Source of the DNA: Candidatus Aenigmatarchaeota archaeon
GTDB lineage: Archaea > Aenigmatarchaeota > Aenigmatarchaeia > QMZP01
NCBI GenBank assembly: GCA_026397335.1
Contig: JAPLVB010000017.1
Span: forward strand, 1-44,433
Length of the DNA: 44,433 bases
Direction: 5' to 3'
Both the position numbers and the translations under genes were made by a program. How positions within the stretch are numbered: position 1 is the first letter of the stretch; the number at the start of each line of letters is the position of its first letter. The notes beneath the pieces were generated by a model. That model was not told the DNA's origin. It saw nothing but the letters and a program-made list of their open reading frames with translations, and did not search any database. Positions 28,516 through 36,389 of this stretch are shown one piece after another.

Positions 28516-29228
28516 TGCCAGAAATATATTTTTTGGGTTTGGATTATCCGACAGATCAGATAGTTCCTGTAGGAATGGGAGCATTGGATTTTCTTAAGTC
28601 AGAGTTTGGTGATGCTTTGTCAGGCAAGATGGGTGTCAAGATAAATGATTATGCTTTAAGGAGGGATTTCGGCAACTACAAAGCATTTAAGGATGCTATG
28701 GGCTGTAAAATATTCGGCGATATTAAGATATGCCACGGGAAAAATACAGGATACAGAATAATAGAAGAAGTTGCAAAGGATCTGCCTTTGGATTTTGTGA
28801 CGGTCTCTTCATCGTTGGGATCTCAGATATTAAAAGAATATGTAAGTGAGGCGGCGAAAGATGGGATTAAAATCATAGGATTCACTGTGCACACTAAAAT
28901 CCCAAAGGAAGATGTAAGAAGGGTACATGGAAGAGACGTTTCTGATGCAATCTATGAACTTGCTCAAATAGCGCATGAAAGTGGATGCGATGCAATTGTT
29001 TGTGAAGGCAAAATGCTTGAGGACCCGAGAATAACGAGTCTGCCAATAAAGAAACTTGTTACGGGAATAAGGATTGATCCTGTAGACAAAGGGGCGCAAG
29101 CAAGGGCGACATCATTGGAGCAATTAAGAAGCGTAAGACCGAATTTAGATTATGTGGTTATCAGCGAAAGGTATCTAAATCCGGAGAACTTCGATAAATT
29201 AGGTGAAATTATTAGAGCGCTTGAATGA
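28515..29228 (+). CDS. Divergent OMP-decarboxylase-superfamily protein (PyrF-like)
   Basis: 237 residues with the beta/alpha-barrel of PyrF: D10 (LGLDYPTD), K42 (GVKIND), D69-x-K71 (FGDIKICHGKNTG), VSSSLGSQILKE, and the phosphate-binding end (VTGIRIDPVDKGAQARATSL, YVVISERYL). In true OMP decarboxylase the tetrad is Lys, Asp, Lys, Asp (D-x-K-x-x-D). Here the last Asp is His74, and the GR near the phosphate site is SER. The carboxyl-strain chemistry is therefore likely altered. It is translationally coupled (TAATG) to the PyrE-like gene and preceded by AGGGGTGAG. Confidence 0.72.
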   Translation: MPEIYFLGLDYPTDQIVPVGMGALDFLKSEFGDALSGKMGVKINDYALRRDFGNYKAFKDAMGCKIFGDIKICHGKNTGYRIIEEVAKDLPLDFVTVSSSLGSQILKEYVSEAAKDGIKIIGFTVHTKIPKEDVRRVHGRDVSDAIYELAQIAHESGCDAIVCEGKMLEDPRITSLPIKKLVTGIRIDPVDKGAQARATSLEQLRSVRPNLDYVVISERYLNPENFDKLGEIIRALE

Positions 29229-29265
29229 ACAGAACCGAACTGTCTGCTAGACTTTCCTTCGCGCC

Positions 29266-30576
29266 TTAATCGCTTTTCAACCCCATCTCATAAACAATCT
29301 TCTTGCCTTTCCAGCCCGGGGTATCCTCTTCCCTCACCTTCACGAATCCTTTCTTCTCGTAAAGCCTGTGCGATTCCAGCTCGTTCGGGTGCATGCTCGT
29401 ATAAAGCCGCAGGTACCTCTTTCCCGAGAGCTTTGCATTGTATATCGCGAAATCCAGCAGCTTTGCCCCTATGCCATGTTTCCTGTATTCGGTGGAGACG
29501 CAGAACCAGCCCAGCCAATCCGCTTCCTTCCTGTCCTTGTTATAAGAGTAGAGTCCTATGATCCCGATGACTTTTCCTCTCTTGGAGAGAGCCACCCAGT
29601 ACCTGAGTTCTGGAATGTCCCACTGAACGAGCTTATTCCTGTAAGGTTTCGGGTTCAGGCTTGCGCGCAGGCAGACCTCGGGAATCTCCTTCTCGTAATG
29701 GAATATGCTGTTTAGCAGCCTTACCGCAGGCTTGAGTGTCCTTCTTGACAGCGGCTCTATATAGACTTTCGGTCCTCTGACCAATGGCTTCAGGCCGAGA
29801 GGGCTTCTCACCCTCTCCAGCTGGCTTTTCATTTCCTTATACGCCCTGTCAGTGTCCGGATTCCTGTGGCCGTTAATGTTGCTTCCCGGAATCCCGTCGA
29901 ATCCTGCCCACGTATAAAGTCTGAGAAGCTGCTTCAGGTATTCTGAAGTGACCTTGTTATGGAAATCTTTTTCTATGGGCTTTATGGCCAGCGTGAGCTC
30001 CCTGCATGGATGCCTATCCTTTGTTAATTGTGGTTGAACATACCTGAACCTTGAAGGGTCAATCTCGTGATATCCAAGGCTGCTGAAGAATGCCATCCTC
30101 TCCCCGGGGTCTATTATGACTTTCCTGTCCTTTTCCCTATCCTGAGGATTCATCCTCATCAGGTCATTCATCTCGCATATCGTGAGATCCAGGTTAGAAC
30201 CTCTTTCCATAGAGACTTTCTGTAGGGATTCAATCATGCGCTCATGAAGCATTTTTCCCAGTCCGTGCTCCCTATACCTCTTGTCCAGGAAAATGTACCA
30301 GTCAATTCCAAATCCCGCCTTCCTCCCGCAGATTTCCCCTTCCACATAATCAAAAATCGCACCACCTACCGGCCTGCCATTAACATTTACGGAAAGGAGG
30401 AAGCATTCCACATACTTTCCATTCTCCTGGAAGGAGCATCCGCTCGCCTCCTTCAGATTGCGCTTGACCTCTCGTTCATCCCTTATGGGGAAGCACTCGC
30501 AATAAATCTTCCAGAGCCGCTCGAAATCCTTCCCTTTCGGGCTGGTTATCCGCTTGAAGGTGATTTTTGGCTGCAT
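29266..30576 (-). CDS. Tandem-GNAT acetyltransferase (436 aa)
   Basis: Two GNAT domains. The first (about 1-180) has WYIFLDKRYREHGLGKMLHE, the acetyl-CoA pyrophosphate-binding (R/Q-x-x-G-x-G/A) motif. The second (about 270-430) has WLGWFCVSTEYRKHGIGAKL with motif A and YEKKGFVKVREED as the closing strand. Acetyltransferase pairs of this type modify small amines or protein N-termini; the substrate is unknown. A TATA tract (TTTTA) about 25 bp before the start fits leaderless expression. It is divergent from hypC. Confidence 0.8.
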   Translation of the reverse strand: MQPKITFKRITSPKGKDFERLWKIYCECFPIRDEREVKRNLKEASGCSFQENGKYVECFLLSVNVNGRPVGGAIFDYVEGEICGRKAGFGIDWYIFLDKRYREHGLGKMLHERMIESLQKVSMERGSNLDLTICEMNDLMRMNPQDREKDRKVIIDPGERMAFFSSLGYHEIDPSRFRYVQPQLTKDRHPCRELTLAIKPIEKDFHNKVTSEYLKQLLRLYTWAGFDGIPGSNINGHRNPDTDRAYKEMKSQLERVRSPLGLKPLVRGPKVYIEPLSRRTLKPAVRLLNSIFHYEKEIPEVCLRASLNPKPYRNKLVQWDIPELRYWVALSKRGKVIGIIGLYSYNKDRKEADWLGWFCVSTEYRKHGIGAKLLDFAIYNAKLSGKRYLRLYTSMHPNELESHRLYEKKGFVKVREEDTPGWKGKKIVYEMGLKSD

Positions 30577-30638
30577 ATTCTCGTAATTGTCTATTGGATT
30601 TTACAATAATATAAAAACCCTGCCGTGAATCTATATCC

Positions 30639-30845
30639 ATGTGCATAGCAATCCCCGGAAAGGTTTTGGAAATCAAAGGCAAGAAAATAATAGTGGATTT
30701 CTCAGGAAAGAGTAGCCCTGCGGAATCCCATTTCGTGAAAGTCAGGAAAGGCGACTGGGTGCTTGTTTTCGGGAATTACATAGTTGAGAAAACTACAGAG
30801 AAGCGCGCGAAAGAAATCCAGAAAACCCTGAAGGTGGGAATATGA
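30639..30845 (+). CDS. hypC: HypC/HupF-family hydrogenase maturation chaperone
   Basis: 68 residues. The mature start M-C2-I-A-I-P-G-K-V with the essential second-position Cys, then KKIIVDFSG, VKVRKGDWVLVFGNYIVEK, matches HypC. HypC carries the Fe(CN)2CO unit with HypD to [NiFe]-hydrogenase and holds it through Cys2. No HypA, B, D, E or F and no hydrogenase gene are in the window. A TATA tract (AATATAAAA) is about 28 bp before the ATG. It overlaps the next gene by ATGA. Confidence 0.9.
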   Translation: MCIAIPGKVLEIKGKKIIVDFSGKSSPAESHFVKVRKGDWVLVFGNYIVEKTTEKRAKEIQKTLKVGI

Positions 30846-31351
30846 AAATCCTGCCAATAGTTGACAAAGAACTCTTCCTCCGCTACGCGATTCCATGCGG
30901 GGAGGTTTTAGTTAAGAGAGGCTCTCTCGACCCAAAGCTTCTCAAAAAAGCCGAACGGATAGTCACGGACGGAAAAACCGCCAACATAGACCCCGCGAAA
31001 ATGTTCCCCACAGCAGCAAAGATGTGCACCCTGATTGCGCACAGGATGGGCAAGAAGGAGATAGATGCGGAAGTGATTCGAAGATACTTTCTGTTCGAGC
31101 ATGAAAAGGCCGTTCGCTGGCGGATGAAAATCTATCCTGACATAATTCCCGAGAAATGCATAGTTTATCCTGCGCGCGTGCTCAGAAGCGGGGAGCTTTT
31201 GCTTGTGAACACACCAACAGGCAAGAAAATCCTTGATACGCGCTTCGCTCCAGAAGTGAAGAGAGGGGACTGGGTGAGCACGCACTATTCTTACGCGCCT
31301 GAGAAGATATCCAGCGAGACTGCAAAGAGGATGCTCAGAAAACGAAAATGA
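30842..31351 (+). CDS. Unknown domain fused to a HypC-like domain
   Basis: 169 residues. The C-terminal 65 residues mirror HypC: C106-I-V-Y-P-A-R-V, then LLLVNTPTGKKILDTRF, then VKRGDWVSTHYSYAPEKISS, against CIAIPGKV... VRKGDWVLVFGNYIVEKTTE of its neighbour. Its Cys is internal, not next to the start Met. The N-terminal 100 residues (LFLRYAIPCGEVLVKRGSLD... MFPTAAKMCTLIAHRMGKKEIDAEVIRRYF) match no family I know; a Cys (C19) follows YAIP. The 4-bp overlap with hypC indicates a coupled pair. It may be a HypC partner or a maturation factor for another metal-CO/CN or Fe-S cofactor. Confidence 0.7.
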   Translation: MKILPIVDKELFLRYAIPCGEVLVKRGSLDPKLLKKAERIVTDGKTANIDPAKMFPTAAKMCTLIAHRMGKKEIDAEVIRRYFLFEHEKAVRWRMKIYPDIIPEKCIVYPARVLRSGELLLVNTPTGKKILDTRFAPEVKRGDWVSTHYSYAPEKISSETAKRMLRKRK

Positions 31352-31354
31352 AAG

Positions 31355-31678
31355 CTAAAAGCGAATTTCTCTCGCTTTTTGCGTGGGCTCAAAATAGAGT
31401 TCTTTTTCTGGGCAAGGATTTTCTTCTGAGAATGTTAGGAAGTGCTGACACAAGAGCTCCTGGGCCACTTCATGCGCTTGGGGCATAGTCATCTCGGGAT
31501 ATTTTTTTGGCGGTATGCCCATCCTTAATGCGCGGACATCCCCTATCAGGAACTGCTTTAGTTCTTGTTTCTCGATCTTCCCGCCGGATTCGTCAATCGC
31601 AATGACCGCTCTGTAGATAAGATTCTCAAAAGGGACATCCAGAAGATATTTGTTAAGTGCAGGATTTATGTATGACAT
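31355..31678 (-). CDS. Unknown conserved-looking protein (107 aa)
   Basis: It begins MSYINPALNKYLLDVPFENL. Mixed helices: LIYRAVIAIDESGGKIEKQE and a loop IPPKKYPEMTMPQAHEVAQEL. No membrane span; one Cys (ELLCQHF) in a helix and one in the tail. It converges on the HypC-fusion gene with 3 bp between stop codons. No family is recognised. Confidence 0.6.
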   Translation of the reverse strand: MSYINPALNKYLLDVPFENLIYRAVIAIDESGGKIEKQELKQFLIGDVRALRMGIPPKKYPEMTMPQAHEVAQELLCQHFLTFSEENPCPEKELYFEPTQKAREIRF

Positions 31679-31755
31679 AAAAATAAAATGAAAGTTAGGT
31701 ATTTAAGGTCATGCGATTACAAGCAAAATTTAAGCCAGCAAACCAAGAAAGAAAT

Positions 31756-32550
31756 ATGCGCAAGCTTTTCAACAAGATTTTCGTTTCTGAGGATGCATCG
31801 CTCGTGAGGGAGAAGGATTTCTTTGTCCTGGTTGATGCGGGCTGCGAGCCGAAAACAAGAGGGGACTTCATGCGGCTTACAAGGCAAACGAAAAAACCCA
31901 TAAAATACGCCTTCCTGACCCACCATCACTGGGATCATGTGCACAACATTACTTATTTTCGGGAGAAGTTTCCTAGAATAGTTGTGATAAGCAATCATAA
32001 GCTTGGCTCCCTCATGAAATTCAGGCAGGAAGAGAGCATGGCTCTTGGAGACACAGAATATGTGGTTATCCCGACACCGGGGCACAGCCCAAAGGGGGAT
32101 GACATCTGCGTTCACATGCCTGAGAAAAAAACCATCTTTGTTGGAGACCTGTGCCAGCCGCAGGGGCCTTTCTATCACAGGACCGACTTCGCCACGCCTG
32201 TTCCATACTTCCATCTTGGGGAGGAATACATCCATTCCCTGAAGAAGATTCTCGGAATGAAAATCAACCACATTATAACAGGCCACGGGATGATTTTCCG
32301 CAAGAAGGCGCTGGAAATCACGCTGGAGACGGCTGAAAGGATGAGGGATATAGCGAAAGAGACAGTGAAGAAAAATCCTGAAGTGAAAAATTCATTAGCA
32401 GCCAAAACAATATTTGAAAGGATAGCACAGGAAAGGAACTTCCACAATGTCCAGCACAGGTTAAAGGACCCGTACTACCATGAATGTGATGAACAGGGTT
32501 TAATCTACTGGGTGAAAAAATTCAAGAAAGAGGCATCTCAACATGAATGA
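31756..32550 (+). CDS. Metallo-beta-lactamase-fold hydrolase
   Basis: 264 residues from ATG 31756; the in-frame ATG at 31711 is possible, but the TATA-like AAAATTTAAG near 31730 lies 26 bp before 31756 and would fall inside the longer frame. The metal motif H-x-H-x-D-H is THHHWDHVH. Downstream are IPTPGHSPKGD with the third-site His, FVGDLCQP with the bridging Asp, and ITGHG with the last His, so a binuclear active site is complete. Family members are glyoxalase II-like or other esterases; the substrate is unknown. It overlaps the ATP-grasp gene by 8 bp, suggesting a coupled function. Confidence 0.88.
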   Translation: MRKLFNKIFVSEDASLVREKDFFVLVDAGCEPKTRGDFMRLTRQTKKPIKYAFLTHHHWDHVHNITYFREKFPRIVVISNHKLGSLMKFRQEESMALGDTEYVVIPTPGHSPKGDDICVHMPEKKTIFVGDLCQPQGPFYHRTDFATPVPYFHLGEEYIHSLKKILGMKINHIITGHGMIFRKKALEITLETAERMRDIAKETVKKNPEVKNSLAAKTIFERIAQERNFHNVQHRLKDPYYHECDEQGLIYWVKKFKKEASQHE

Positions 32551-33436
32551 AATTGCCTTGCTCGGGGATTCAGACGACCAGTTTCTTACTGACCTCTTTA
32601 ACATGCTCAAAAGCAAGGGCTACCCTGTCCTTATTCTCAAGTTCGCGGAAGAGGAAATGCCCATGAAATACAAGTACAGGGTGCTTGTGGACAGGGCAAG
32701 CTACTGTGATTTTTTCCTGAAAGTCATGGTGAAGAATTATTCTCTCAAAGGGACATATGTGATAAACAATCCCTTCACGAACATATGCGATGACAAGATA
32801 ACTGAATTCAACATCTGCCAGAAGCTGGGAATCCCCTATCCAAAAACCATAGTCCTTCCAAAGACCAACACAGAGATGGACACAAGGGACCAGGTGAATC
32901 TTCCGAATCTGGATTCCGCTCTTTCGAGAATGAGATTCCCAATAATCATGAAGCCGCATGACGGTTACGCATGGGATAATGTGAACACAGCAAACAATCT
33001 GGATGAGGCAAAAAGGATTTATGACCGCCAGAAAGACAGGATGATCCTGCTTGCGCAGGAAATAATAAACCCGAAAACATACTACAGGGTCTACTATTTC
33101 AGGAAGAGGGAACCTGTATTCATACGCTATCTCCCATCTGAAAGGCGTTACGTGACAAGCGATTACTCAGACATTCGAACTGTGATGCAAATTATAAGGG
33201 ACTATAACATCAGGCTGAACACCGCGCTGGACTACGACTTTAATGCATGCGAATGGGCGATTGACGGGAATGACAATGTCTTCCTTATAGACGCATTTAA
33301 CGAGACTCCTGAGCTCGACCCGAACGTGATACCAAAAGAGTATTACTCTCTCATTTTAGAGCGCTTCTTCAGCGTGATAGAGGAAAAATTCCATTCAAAC
33401 GAGCTTAACAAATGGCCTTTTGAGTATTCGCCGTGA
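32543..33436 (+). CDS. ATP-grasp ligase, RimK/glutathione-synthetase-like
   Basis: 297 residues. An N-terminal Rossmann-like domain (1-90, LLGDSDDQFLTDLFNMLKSKG... KGTYVINNPFTNICDDKI) precedes the ATP-grasp core: FPIIMKPHDGYAWDNV (Lys of the nucleotide site), ILLAQEIINPKTYYRVYYFRKRE, and DYDFNACEWAIDGNDNVFLIDAFNETPELDPN, where Glu/Asn bind Mg-ATP. It should join a carboxylate to an amine with ATP. The partner MBL protein is co-translated, so a ligase/hydrolase pair acting on the same bond type is possible. No substrate can be named. Confidence 0.82.
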   Translation: MNEIALLGDSDDQFLTDLFNMLKSKGYPVLILKFAEEEMPMKYKYRVLVDRASYCDFFLKVMVKNYSLKGTYVINNPFTNICDDKITEFNICQKLGIPYPKTIVLPKTNTEMDTRDQVNLPNLDSALSRMRFPIIMKPHDGYAWDNVNTANNLDEAKRIYDRQKDRMILLAQEIINPKTYYRVYYFRKREPVFIRYLPSERRYVTSDYSDIRTVMQIIRDYNIRLNTALDYDFNACEWAIDGNDNVFLIDAFNETPELDPNVIPKEYYSLILERFFSVIEEKFHSNELNKWPFEYSP

Positions 33437-33461
33437 GGGACTGCAAAAAACGCGTTTAGAA

Positions 33462-33947
33462 TTACCCAGAAGGACAAAGCGGAATATAGCCGCCCTTTCC
33501 GTGAGTATCGAAAAATATTTCACTTGCTAGACCGAGGGATATGCCTGATGGCCGCATATTTTTCAGCTTTATATTTTTTGCCTCTATTGATAGGGTTTCA
33601 GCCTTTTCGCATTCTACTTGTATCCTATAAAGCGCAGCAAGATTGTCCATGGACTTCGTGACCTCAATGCTTTCATTCCCATATGTTTGTTCGGCAATCT
33701 GCAAGGCCCTTTCTGTCACATAGGTCGCTTCTGCGCACATCTTTTCCTTATAATACTCAAAAGCCTGGTCGGTCAGTTCTTCCCATGTTGCTGAAGGCGA
33801 AATATTTACTTGTTCATGGGTTTGCCTGCACAAACCGATTTGTCTTGGCGAATAAAGAATTGTTATGGTTATGATAGAGATTGCAAATACAAATATCAGA
33901 GAATAAGTTCTAATGCGTTTTATTGACATTTCCTTTTTTCTCATCAT
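33462..33947 (-). CDS. Membrane-anchored TPR protein
   Basis: 161 residues; one membrane span (about 16-31) after a basic start, then a soluble domain. TPR-like repeats of the kinesin-light-chain type are seen (TDQAFEYYKEKMCAEATYVTERALQIAEQTYG, ESIEVTKSMDNLAALYRIQVECEKAETLSIEAKNI). Probably an external or lipoprotein-like scaffold. It sits alone between convergent and divergent neighbours. A TATA tract (GATTTAATTAC) lies about 25 bp before the ATG pair at 33947/33944. Confidence 0.7.
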   Translation of the reverse strand: MMRKKEMSIKRIRTYSLIFVFAISIITITILYSPRQIGLCRQTHEQVNISPSATWEELTDQAFEYYKEKMCAEATYVTERALQIAEQTYGNESIEVTKSMDNLAALYRIQVECEKAETLSIEAKNIKLKNMRPSGISLGLASEIFFDTHGKGGYIPLCPSG

Positions 33948-34006
33948 GATATAATTAGCGTCGATGTAATTAAATCTTTATTTAAACCTCTTACAAAATA
34001 TTACCA

Positions 34007-34915
34007 ATGAAAAAGGAAACCCTTGGCACGATTCTCGCTGTTCTCACAGCTGTGATAAGCGGTATTTCAATTCCTCTGAACAAGATTTTTGTAGTCAATC
34101 TTGAACCTGCTGTTTTCACCGCCGTCCGTGCGCTTATAATCGGCCTGATTTTCCTTGCCTTTGCAGGATGGAGCTCCAAGCGGTCTAAAAATCCATTCAG
34201 GAAAGTCCCCTGGAAATACCTGATCCTTATCGGAATAATAGGCGGCGGGCTTGCATTCCTTCTTTACTTCACGGGCCTGAGCCTTACAACAACCAGCAGG
34301 GCAGCTTTTTTGCACAAGACCCTCCCTATCTACACGACTGTGCTTGCATTCATTTTCCTGAAGGAGAAAGTCTCGAGGAGGCAGTCGCTTGGACTTCTGG
34401 GAATGCTTTTTGGAACTTTCCTGATAGTTTCTAGCCAGATAAATCCTGCTGAATTCTGGACAAATCCCCAGCTTGGTGACATGCTTGTGCTTATTGCAAC
34501 AATGCTCTGGGGCATTGAGAACGTGCTCGCGAAATACGCGCTCATAAAGGATGAATCGAACTTGGTGGTTTCATTCGCAAGGATGTTCATAGGGGCGATT
34601 TTCCTTTTCTCAGCAGTGCTTGCCCTCGGGAAGATGGATGCCCTGTTCAGCCTTTCCTTCCAGCAGTTAGGTAACGTCCTCATATCAACAGGCCTGCTTT
34701 TCGGTTACGTGTTCTGCTATTACTGGAGCATAAAGCTGATAAATGTTTCCAAAGCAGCCAGCCTTCTGCTTATCGCCCCCGTTATAACCCTTTTTATAGG
34801 CGTTTATGTTTTCGGGGAGCCGCTGCCCTGGCTCCAGAGGATAGGTTCTATTCTTATCCTGGCAGGGGCTTTTGTAGTTGCAAAAGAAAGAAGCGTGCTT
34901 AATAGCGGGGTTTGA
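34007..34915 (+). CDS. EamA/DMT-superfamily transporter
   Basis: 302 residues with ten hydrophobic helices forming two EamA halves. Half 1: GTILAVLTAVISGISIPLNK... RALIIGLIFLAFAGWSS. Half 2 starts at WTNPQLGDMLVLIATMLWGIENVLAKYAL. A 'PLNK' gap and ALLPVTTVLIGxxFGEPLP-type end (APVITLFIGVYVFGEPLPWLQRIGSILILAGAF) are characteristic. DMT proteins export or exchange small metabolites; the substrate is unknown. TATA TTTATTTAAA is 25 bp before the ATG (leaderless). Confidence 0.9.
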   Translation: MKKETLGTILAVLTAVISGISIPLNKIFVVNLEPAVFTAVRALIIGLIFLAFAGWSSKRSKNPFRKVPWKYLILIGIIGGGLAFLLYFTGLSLTTTSRAAFLHKTLPIYTTVLAFIFLKEKVSRRQSLGLLGMLFGTFLIVSSQINPAEFWTNPQLGDMLVLIATMLWGIENVLAKYALIKDESNLVVSFARMFIGAIFLFSAVLALGKMDALFSLSFQQLGNVLISTGLLFGYVFCYYWSIKLINVSKAASLLLIAPVITLFIGVYVFGEPLPWLQRIGSILILAGAFVVAKERSVLNSGV

Positions 34916-34929
34916 AACTTGGAAGGCAG

Positions 34930-35466
34930 TCATGCTTTTGCAGTTTGCTGCCCCTGTTGCTGAGGGGGTTTCTGCTGGATTTGCTGTTGCTGTCTCTGCT
35001 GGTTGTGCGGATTGTGATGCATCTGCTGCACATGACCGGCTTTTTTCTGCAGGATCTCCACGTGGTCCGCAGCCCTCTGGAGCGCTTTCGAGAAACCGGG
35101 CTCAGCCCCTATTATGAGGACCTCTTTCCCGAGTTTTTTCACAGCCTGTATGGCGGGCAGGTAGTCAGCATCCCTTGAAGCTACCGCAATCATGTCTATG
35201 TTCCTGTCATAACCCGCCTCCATGACTGCCACTGCAACCGAAACGTCCACGTCCGCGTTCTTCTCTCCTGCAAGCATGATTGAAGGCTCGAATCCCTGGT
35301 TAGCAACTGCTTCAACAAGCTTGTCTGAAGCGAACTGGTTCAGGAAGACCTTTCCTGTGACTATCCTTCCATATTTTTGTACCATCTTCCTGAGCTCATC
35401 AAGGTCAATGCTGAATTCCTTCCTGATTATGTTCGGGCCATCCACAAAAATCGCAATATTCTTCAC
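34930..35466 (-). CDS. NYN-domain (TIGR00288-type) RNase-like protein with a Gln-rich tail
   Basis: 178 residues from a GTG at 35466. The longer frame begins with TTG at 35541 and would include the promoter (TATATG near 35508), so the shorter start, preceded by GGTGG, is preferred. The NYN/PIN-like core has IAIFVDGPNIIRKEF (D), VDVSVAVAVMEAG (D) and IAVASRDADYLPAIQAVKKLGKEV (D-x-D), the acidic metal site of NYN ribonucleases. After residue 145 comes a low-complexity tail of Gln, Pro and His (QQRQQQQIQQKPPQQQ), probably unstructured. RNA processing is the likely role. A 10-bp palindrome lies upstream. Confidence 0.82.
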   Translation of the reverse strand: MKNIAIFVDGPNIIRKEFSIDLDELRKMVQKYGRIVTGKVFLNQFASDKLVEAVANQGFEPSIMLAGEKNADVDVSVAVAVMEAGYDRNIDMIAVASRDADYLPAIQAVKKLGKEVLIIGAEPGFSKALQRAADHVEILQKKAGHVQQMHHNPHNQQRQQQQIQQKPPQQQGQQTAKA

Positions 35467-35516
35467 AGATCGCTTTCCACCTAGACTAAAAATATCAATC
35501 ACCTCATATATGGAAC

Positions 35517-35552
35517 GAAGGTGAACCCCAAAAGGAATCAAAGTTCACCTTC
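35517..35552 (-). promoter_or_regulatory. 10-bp inverted repeat upstream of the NYN gene
   Basis: GAAGGTGAAC (35517-35526) and GTTCACCTTC (35543-35552) are perfect complements with a 16-bp spacer, next to the predicted TATA (TATATG near 35508). It shares the GAARGTG/CACYTTC core with the palindromes before lhr, tRNA-Thr and aIF2-beta. Confidence 0.55.
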
Positions 35553-35593
35553 TATCGTTATATCATGATTCAGTTATTATTATAGTTTTCGTC

Positions 35594-36349
35594 TCAGAAC
35601 GGATATCTCATGTAAAACAAGATGAAAGCCAGACAACCCACAGCAAGGGCTGCTCCGCCAAAAACTCCAAGCATGACCTTCCATCCAAGCGAGGAGAGAA
35701 TCTCCTTCTCGGATTTGTCCGAGACATAGAAAGTCCCCTCATTCTGGCCCTTCCTGATTATCACGTTCTCCATCCCTTTTGCCGTGAGCTTGACATTCGG
35801 ATTGTCCGAGGCCGTTCCCATCACGTAAACCTTCTCCTTCGGCTCAATGAACCATTCGGTATAGCGCATGTGCTTGCCTATGCCGAGCAGACCCTTGTAT
35901 GCTATCCCGTTCCTGTCAAGGAAATCGTACACCTGATTGGGAGGCTTGTGGCCTATGCCTGACTCAAAACGGTTGTCGAGCTTTATGTCCACGTTCGCTC
36001 CCGTGCAGTCCACCAGTATCTCTCCTGTCTCATCCCTGAGCCGGAATGGCTCGCATCTTTCCTCCTTCCTTATGGTGGCCCAGTGGCTGCTCTTGCCGCT
36101 GCTGCGCAGCTCCTCTATCTGATACTTGTAGTAAACACACTCCTTTCCTGAGAAGGGCGACTTCAGGGTCTTTATGGACACCACCTCCCCGTAGACCTCC
36201 ACAAGCCCCATGGCCACGGACCTCGCCTTGGACGTGGGTATGTTCTCTATCATGCGCTTGAGGAAGAGCTTCTTCAGGCCCATGATAAAGGAGAATATTC
36301 CGAATCCCAGCCCGAAGATTGCTGCGAAAAATATGTCCCCTTCAGCCAT
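35594..36349 (-). CDS. GIDE-domain membrane protein (E3-ligase-like family)
   Basis: 251 residues from ATG 36349; a longer frame adds 20 residues that overlap the herA stop. N-terminal span (IFFAAIFGLGFGIFSFIMG), a large central domain with the GIDE pattern (SKARSVAMGLVEVYGEV... SPFSGKECVYYKYQIEEL... CEPFRLRDETGEILVDCTGA... RYTEWFIEPKEKVYVMGTA) and a C-terminal span (LGVFGGAALAVGCLAFILFYM). GIDE domains are named after the mitochondrial E3 ligase MUL1, but prokaryotic members lack the RING, as here, so ligase activity is not implied. LemA, a frequent genomic neighbour of GIDE proteins, is at 39105. Confidence 0.8.
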   Translation of the reverse strand: MAEGDIFFAAIFGLGFGIFSFIMGLKKLFLKRMIENIPTSKARSVAMGLVEVYGEVVSIKTLKSPFSGKECVYYKYQIEELRSSGKSSHWATIRKEERCEPFRLRDETGEILVDCTGANVDIKLDNRFESGIGHKPPNQVYDFLDRNGIAYKGLLGIGKHMRYTEWFIEPKEKVYVMGTASDNPNVKLTAKGMENVIIRKGQNEGTFYVSDKSEKEILSSLGWKVMLGVFGGAALAVGCLAFILFYMRYPF

Positions 36350-36389
36350 GTTATATTTTTTGATTCGCAGAATAAAAACTCTCTCACAC

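Noticed and set aside
28515..29228. Standard pyrF
   Set aside because: D-x-K is followed by His instead of the catalytic Asp and the phosphate-site GR is missing, so an ordinary OMP decarboxylase name is not supported.
35467..35541. TTG start giving 25 extra residues for the NYN protein
   Set aside because: It would place coding sequence over the TATA-like and palindromic region, and the NYN core starts directly after GTG 35466.
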